Source of the DNA: Nitrospirota bacterium
GTDB lineage: Bacteria > Nitrospirota > Nitrospiria > Nitrospirales > NS-4
Direction of reading: 5' to 3'
DNA length: 8,331 bases
NCBI GenBank assembly: GCA_005877565.1
Contig: VBOK01000029.1
Coordinates: 1-8,331 of the forward strand
In this document: piece by piece, positions 5,114 through 8,331 of the stretch
How the letters are laid out: each line of letters starts with the position of its first letter
Position numbering within the stretch: the first letter of the stretch is position 1
Notes under the pieces: model-generated
Database searches by the model: none
Told to the model about the DNA's origin: nothing
What the model saw: only the letters and a program-made list of their open reading frames with translations
Translations under genes and position numbers: made by a program

Positions 5114-6117
5114 TTGTCCTCACCCTTGAGGTACTTGCGGAAGCGCTCCATCAGTTCCGCGCCGAGCGTCCCGCCTTCGGGCTTCTTCGTGTAGGGGTCC
5201 TTAAAGTGCTGGCGAATCTCCTCCAGGCGCTTCACAGCCTGGGGGTTGCCCTGAAGGCGCTTCGTCTTCTCGAGGGCTGTGTCGAAGGCGTCGAAGGTGA
5301 GCTCGTTGTAACCAAACGACCGGATGCGCTTGACCGCCTTCATCATCGCCTCGTTGCGAAACACCGTCAGGTGCTCCGAGTCGATCTCCTTGAGGCCCAG
5401 CTTGCGCGCGCGGCGTTCGGCGGCCTTGCGGATGCCACTGCGTACAAAGTCGGGCGCGGTGAGCAGGCGCTTCCAGGCCTCGTCGCTCCACGAGACGGGC
5501 GAGAGCGGCGCGGCCCAGATGGCGGTCAGAGCCGCCTCGTCGATGACGGCGAGGCCCAGCTCGCGGGCCCGCTCCTCCGTGTCACGCTTGACCATGTCCG
5601 CCACGAAGTCCATGGCGATGGCGGGCGACTGCACGATCTTCTGTTGGAGCCTGGCCTGCGCGCCCTCGGTCCAGGGCAGCGGCGACGCCTCTTGGAGTTT
5701 TTCGTCGCCCAGCGCTTCCACCTTCTGGAAGAGCTCGACGTTGACTTCCATGTGGCCGCGCGCGCGCGCCACGTCTTCGGCGATCTGCCGGATCATGTGC
5801 CGCATGAACTCAGGCACGGTCTCCAGCCGGGCCTTGGCTTCGGCCGTCCAGGGCATCCGTCCGGCGGCCATGTCGCCCGCGGCCGCTTGCATGCCGGCCT
5901 CGCCGCCCATGCGGCCCATCATCTGTTGTTTGAATTCGGTGAGGATGTCTTCGGTGATCTCTCGGTACCCGAGCTCGCGGGCCTTCTTCTCCGCCAGTCG
6001 CTTGACCATGCCTCGCAGGAACACAGGGGCCCGCTCCATGCGCTTGAGCGCGCCCTCGGTCCACGCGATCTCGGAAGCGCCCGCCGCGTCGTGGGTCTTG
6101 GTCTCTGGTTCCGCCAC
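5107..6117 (-). CDS. Tetra-repeat PCP_red domain protein (protochlorophyllide-reductase-like), function unknown
   Basis: 336 residues with four copies of the small helical unit found at the C-terminus of light-independent protochlorophyllide reductase subunit B (PCP_red-like). Units begin at W19 (AWTEGALKRMERAPVFLRGM), W90 (PWTAEAKARLETVPEFMRHM), W149 (PWTEGAQARLQQ, with a short insertion) and W210 (SWSDEAWKRLLTAPDFVRSG). Each shows W-(T/S)-x-(E/G)-A, then P-x-F-x-R in three of four, then an E-x-x-A-R helix and a Gly turn. A Met/Gly/Ala-rich linker (64-88) separates units 1 and 2; residues 255-336 are a charged helical tail. None of the BchB catalytic domain is present, so reductase activity is not expected. 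GTG 6117 lies 8 bases after the ihfB stop, so the genes are likely co-translated. The C-terminus may be truncated by a frame break. Cytoplasmic, role unknown. Confidence 0.85.
   Translation of the reverse strand: MAEPETKTHDAAGASEIAWTEGALKRMERAPVFLRGMVKRLAEKKARELGYREITEDILTEFKQQMMGRMGGEAGMQAAAGDMAAGRMPWTAEAKARLETVPEFMRHMIRQIAEDVARARGHMEVNVELFQKVEALGDEKLQEASPLPWTEGAQARLQQKIVQSPAIAMDFVADMVKRDTEERARELGLAVIDEAALTAIWAAPLSPVSWSDEAWKRLLTAPDFVRSGIRKAAERRARKLGLKEIDSEHLTVFRNEAMMKAVKRIRSFGYNELTFDAFDTALEKTKRLQGNPQAVKRLEEIRQHFKDPYTKKPEGGTLGAELMERFRKYLKGEDKL
5356..6063 (-). repeat. Four tandem PCP_red-like coding repeats
   Basis: Protein-level repeats of about 45-51 residues at residues 19-63, 90-133, 149-199 and 210-254. 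The anchor Trp, the following Ala-x-x-Arg-(Leu/Met) and the Ala-Arg helix are kept in all four. Unit 3 is the most divergent: an insertion of about nine residues (QQKIVQSPA region) and no P-x-F-x-R. The copies are far apart in sequence, so this is old internal duplication, not recent tandem amplification. Confidence 0.75.
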
Positions 6118-6125
6118 CAGGGGTC

Positions 6126-6404
6126 CTACTTGTTGACGATTTCCTTGAGTTCCTTGCCAGCCTTGAAGAAGGGCACGCGCTTGGCTGGCACGGCAACCGT
6201 CGCCCCGGTCTTCGGGTTGCGTCCTTCCTTCATGCGGCGGTTGCGCAGGCGAAAGCTGCCGAAGCCGCGTATCTCGATCTTGTCCCCTTTGGCCAGGGCT
6301 GTGCGGATCCCGTTGAAGATCGTGTTGACCACGACTTCAGCCTGCCGCTTGGTCAGGGTTGGGACCTGCTCGGATAACTTCTCGATGAGCTGCACTTTCG
6401 TCAT
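6126..6404 (-). CDS. ihfB: HU/IHF-family DNA-binding protein, IHF beta-like
   Basis: 92 residues, the full family length. It forms a dimer that bends DNA sharply by inserting a Pro from each arm into the minor groove, organising the nucleoid and assisting promoters, replication and recombination. The core signature IEIRGFGSFRLRNRR (43-57) and the arm GRNPKTG (61-67) with intercalating Pro64 are intact, as is the closing VPFFKAGKELKE. IEIRGFGSF, VPxFKxGKEL and the position downstream of rpsA, as in enterobacteria, favour IHF beta over HU; the split within the family is not absolute, and the protein may work as a homodimer. ATG 6404 follows AGGAGG (6417-6412) at seven bases, a site that overlaps the sppA stop, so translation is probably coupled. 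Confidence 0.9.
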   Translation of the reverse strand: MTKVQLIEKLSEQVPTLTKRQAEVVVNTIFNGIRTALAKGDKIEIRGFGSFRLRNRRMKEGRNPKTGATVAVPAKRVPFFKAGKELKEIVNK

Positions 6405-6411
6405 GGATGAC

Positions 6412-6417
6412 CCTCCT
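6412..6417 (-). promoter_or_regulatory. Shine-Dalgarno of ihfB overlapping the sppA stop codon
   Basis: Minus-strand AGGAGG (6417-6412) shares bases with the TAG stop of sppA (6418-6416) and lies seven bases before ATG 6404. A ribosome finishing sppA would expose or directly reuse this site. Confidence 0.75.
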
Positions 6418-7294
6418 AAATCGCCAGCAGATATTTGAGATTGATCCCTGACGGCATGGCCGGGGCGACCCTCCCGAGGAACGAGTTCTCGAGGAGGTCA
6501 CGGAGCGAGAACCGCTTCCGGGGCTCGACCACGCGCGGCTCTCCCTCAATCCCGACCATGCGCGCCGCCAGTTTGATCGCGTCCTGGAGATCGCCTAGCT
6601 CGTCCACGAGCTTGGCCGTGCGGGCCTGTCGTCCCGTGAAGATCCGTCCGTCGGCCAGGGGGCGGACTTCTTCGACATTCAAGGCGCGTCCGGCGGCCAC
6701 GGCCTGGATGAACTGATCGTGCACGTCGTCCAGGACGCGCTGCAGGAGCACCCGGTCCTCTTTGGACATGGCGCGGAACGGGGAGGCCAGGTCCTTGTAG
6801 CGCCCGCTCTTGATGACGACGCTCTGCACGCCGACTTTCTCCAGCAGGCCCTGTACGTTGGCCAGCTCCATGATCACGCCGATGCTGCCCGTCAGCGTGC
6901 CCGGGTTGGCGACGATCCTGTCGGTCGCCGCAGCGATGTAGTACCCGCCCGACGCGGCAAGGTTGCCCATCGAGGCGACCACCTTGAGCCGCCCGTCCTT
7001 GCGCGCCTTCAGCACCTCCGTGTGTATCTCCTGGGAGGGTACGACGCCCCCGCCGGGACTGTCGATGCGCAGCACCACGGCCTTGATGCTGGGGTTGTCC
7101 CGGAACCGGCGCAATTCCTCGATGGTCTCCCGGGAATCCGTGATCACGCCTTCGATGCGGATGATCGCGACTCTCTCGCCGCCGAACCAGCCAGTGTCCA
7201 GCGCCAGCGAGGCGAGCAGGGCAACGCCGATGACGGCGAGGACCAGGAGGCCCAGCAGAGCCAGCGCGGTCCGGACTGTCCGCTTCCTCTCCAT
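6416..7294 (-). CDS. sppA: Signal peptide peptidase SppA (S49 family)
   Basis: 292 residues, the short single-domain SppA type found in Bacillus rather than the double-length enterobacterial form. It is a membrane-anchored serine protease that degrades leftover signal peptides and other membrane-released peptides. Residues 8-32 are the N-terminal membrane anchor. The catalytic Ser115 lies in NLAASGGYYIAA and the general base Lys167 in KSGRYKD; their separation of 52 residues matches the Ser147-Lys199 spacing of Bacillus subtilis SppA. RIDSPGGGV (76-84) and GSIGVIM (136-142) line the active site. ATG 7294 lies 11 bases after the rpsA stop and has no clear binding site (GAGGAGG inside rpsA is about 23 bases away), so it likely relies on coupling with rpsA. 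Confidence 0.93.
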   Translation of the reverse strand: MERKRTVRTALALLGLLVLAVIGVALLASLALDTGWFGGERVAIIRIEGVITDSRETIEELRRFRDNPSIKAVVLRIDSPGGGVVPSQEIHTEVLKARKDGRLKVVASMGNLAASGGYYIAAATDRIVANPGTLTGSIGVIMELANVQGLLEKVGVQSVVIKSGRYKDLASPFRAMSKEDRVLLQRVLDDVHDQFIQAVAAGRALNVEEVRPLADGRIFTGRQARTAKLVDELGDLQDAIKLAARMVGIEGEPRVVEPRKRFSLRDLLENSFLGRVAPAMPSGINLKYLLAI

Positions 7295-7305
7295 AGGGTA
7301 GAACG

Positions 7306-8331
7306 CTACTGGCCGTTCTCCTCCTCACCCGTGTGCCGCTTGTTCTTCCGGGCAGCGCGGCCCAGGGACTGGTCCACTTTGCCTTGGTTGGCGTGAAAGT
7401 CGTGCACCTGCTGGCGCTCAGTGTCGCGGTGGTGCTCTCTCAGGCTCAATGCGATCTTGCGCTCCTCGCAGTCTACTTTGATGATCTTGGCTTCGAGCTC
7501 GTCGCCGATCTTGAACCGGTCCTCCAACCGGCTGGAGGCGTCCGGCCCCGTCTCGCTGATGTGGATGAGCCCCTCCACGCTGCCGTCCAGTTCCACGAAG
7601 ATGCCGAAGTCGGTCACCTTCGCGACCTTGCCGCGCGTGGGGTTGCCGACTTGGTACTTCTCGGGGATCTCGCGCTCCCAGGGATCGGGCGTGAGCTGTT
7701 TGTACCCCAGCGACAACCGCTCCTTCTCCTTGTCGATCTTGAGGACCACGGCTTCCACCTTCTGGCCCTTCTTGAAGATCTCGGAGGGGTGCTTCACGTG
7801 CTTGGTCCAGGACATGTCGGAGATGTGGATCAAGCCGTCCACGCCTTCATCCAGTCCGACGAACGCGCCGAAATCCGTAAGGCTCTTGACCTTGCCCTCG
7901 ATCTTGGTGTTGATCGGATACTTCGTCTCCACGAGGTCCCATGGATTCGGCGCCACCTGCTTCATCCCGAGGGAGATCTTGCGGGCGGCTTCGTCCACAT
8001 TGAGCACCTGCGCTTCCACCTGCGCGCTGACGGAGACGATCTTGGACGGGTGCCGGACTTCGTGCGACCAGCTCATCTCGGAGACGTGGACGAGGCCTTC
8101 CACGCCCGGCTCCAGCTCGATGAAGGCGCCGTAGTCAGTCAGGCTGACGACCCGGCCCTTGATCCGGGTACTGACCGGGTACTTAGCGGCGACGCCCATC
8201 CAGGGATCGGCGCTCTTCTGCTTCAGGCCGAGCGAAACGCGGCCGGTCTCGCGGTCATACTTGAGGATCATCACCTCGACGCGGTCGCCGACCATGTAGA
8301 TCTCCGACGGATGGCCGATGCGGCCCCACGA
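7306..8331 (-). CDS. rpsA: 30S ribosomal protein S1, C-terminal part (5' end outside the window)
   Basis: 341 residues are visible; the frame is open to the window edge (SWGRIGHPSEIYMVGDRV upstream of an internal Met at 8295), so the gene starts beyond base 8331. S1 binds mRNA at the 30S platform and helps load messages with weak or structured leaders. The fragment holds the end of one S1 domain (1-38) and three complete ones at about 55-125, 141-212 and 230-298. Each shows the G-x-V-x-x-(L/V)-T-D-(Y/F)-G-x-F core and the HPSxI and SLGxKQ motifs in the first two. They correspond to domains 3 (part) to 6 of the six-domain protein. A basic tail (LGRAARKNKRHTGEEENGQ) ends the protein. First visible gene of the rpsA-sppA-ihfB-PCP_red cluster; its promoter is not in the window. 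Confidence 0.95.
   Translation of the reverse strand, partial: SWGRIGHPSEIYMVGDRVEVMILKYDRETGRVSLGLKQKSADPWMGVAAKYPVSTRIKGRVVSLTDYGAFIELEPGVEGLVHVSEMSWSHEVRHPSKIVSVSAQVEAQVLNVDEAARKISLGMKQVAPNPWDLVETKYPINTKIEGKVKSLTDFGAFVGLDEGVDGLIHISDMSWTKHVKHPSEIFKKGQKVEAVVLKIDKEKERLSLGYKQLTPDPWEREIPEKYQVGNPTRGKVAKVTDFGIFVELDGSVEGLIHISETGPDASSRLEDRFKIGDELEAKIIKVDCEERKIALSLREHHRDTERQQVHDFHANQGKVDQSLGRAARKNKRHTGEEENGQ

Noticed and set aside
5757..5770. CG dinucleotide run as a repeat or Z-DNA element
   Set aside because: It is explained by the Ala-Arg-Ala-Arg codons of PCP_red repeat 2.
5206..6438. Long plus-strand open frame (410 codons) opposite PCP_red and ihfB
   Set aside because: It is the antisense of two well-supported genes in GC-rich DNA; its translation shows no domain, and both true genes have motifs and binding sites on the minus strand.

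Overview
The window looks like a chromosomal core region of a GC-rich, non-phototrophic, Gram-negative-type bacterium. Gene content and protein style (rpsA-sppA-ihfB order, a protochlorophyllide-reductase-like repeat protein, a family 5 uracil-DNA glycosylase, a MltD-like lytic transglycosylase) suggest Nitrospira or another Nitrospirota member. This assignment is inference from protein recognition, since no rRNA or other phylogenetic marker is complete here.

Left part (1-1783, plus strand): the 3' end of a TPR-like gene; a 240-base intergenic stretch with a weak promoter; two small single-pass membrane proteins (62 and 54 aa); a PilZ-domain protein with both c-di-GMP-binding motifs; and a small exported, possibly lipid-anchored, helical protein. 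Middle part (1801-5020): a minus-strand family 5 uracil-DNA glycosylase diverges from a plus-strand set that begins at the best promoter of the window. This set is a lytic transglycosylase whose signal peptide lies in a different frame, an overlapping MOFRL-type glycerate kinase, and a 58-aa membrane protein with a perfect AGGAGG. Right part (8331 down to about 5006, minus strand): a tight cluster rpsA (5' end outside the window) - sppA - ihfB - four-repeat PCP_red protein, with gaps of only 8-11 bases. It probably expresses ribosomal protein S1, a membrane signal peptide peptidase, a nucleoid protein and the PCP_red protein together.

Three genes carry what look like single-base frame breaks: an A7 run at the start of the 1298 gene, the signal-peptide junction of the lytic transglycosylase near 2650, and the 3' end of the PCP_red gene near 5110. 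In each case the coding signal clearly continues in a neighbouring frame. Either the assembly has indel errors, or the genes are really broken, or (least likely, but best supported at A AAA AAA TAA) frame slippage is used. Two genes also have extended -10 elements 6-7 bases before a start codon, the spacing of leaderless mRNAs.

I found no tRNA, rRNA, CRISPR array, insertion sequence or strong rho-independent terminator. No defence or mobile system is visible. The most unusual protein is the tetra-repeat PCP_red protein, present without any visible (bacterio)chlorophyll genes.
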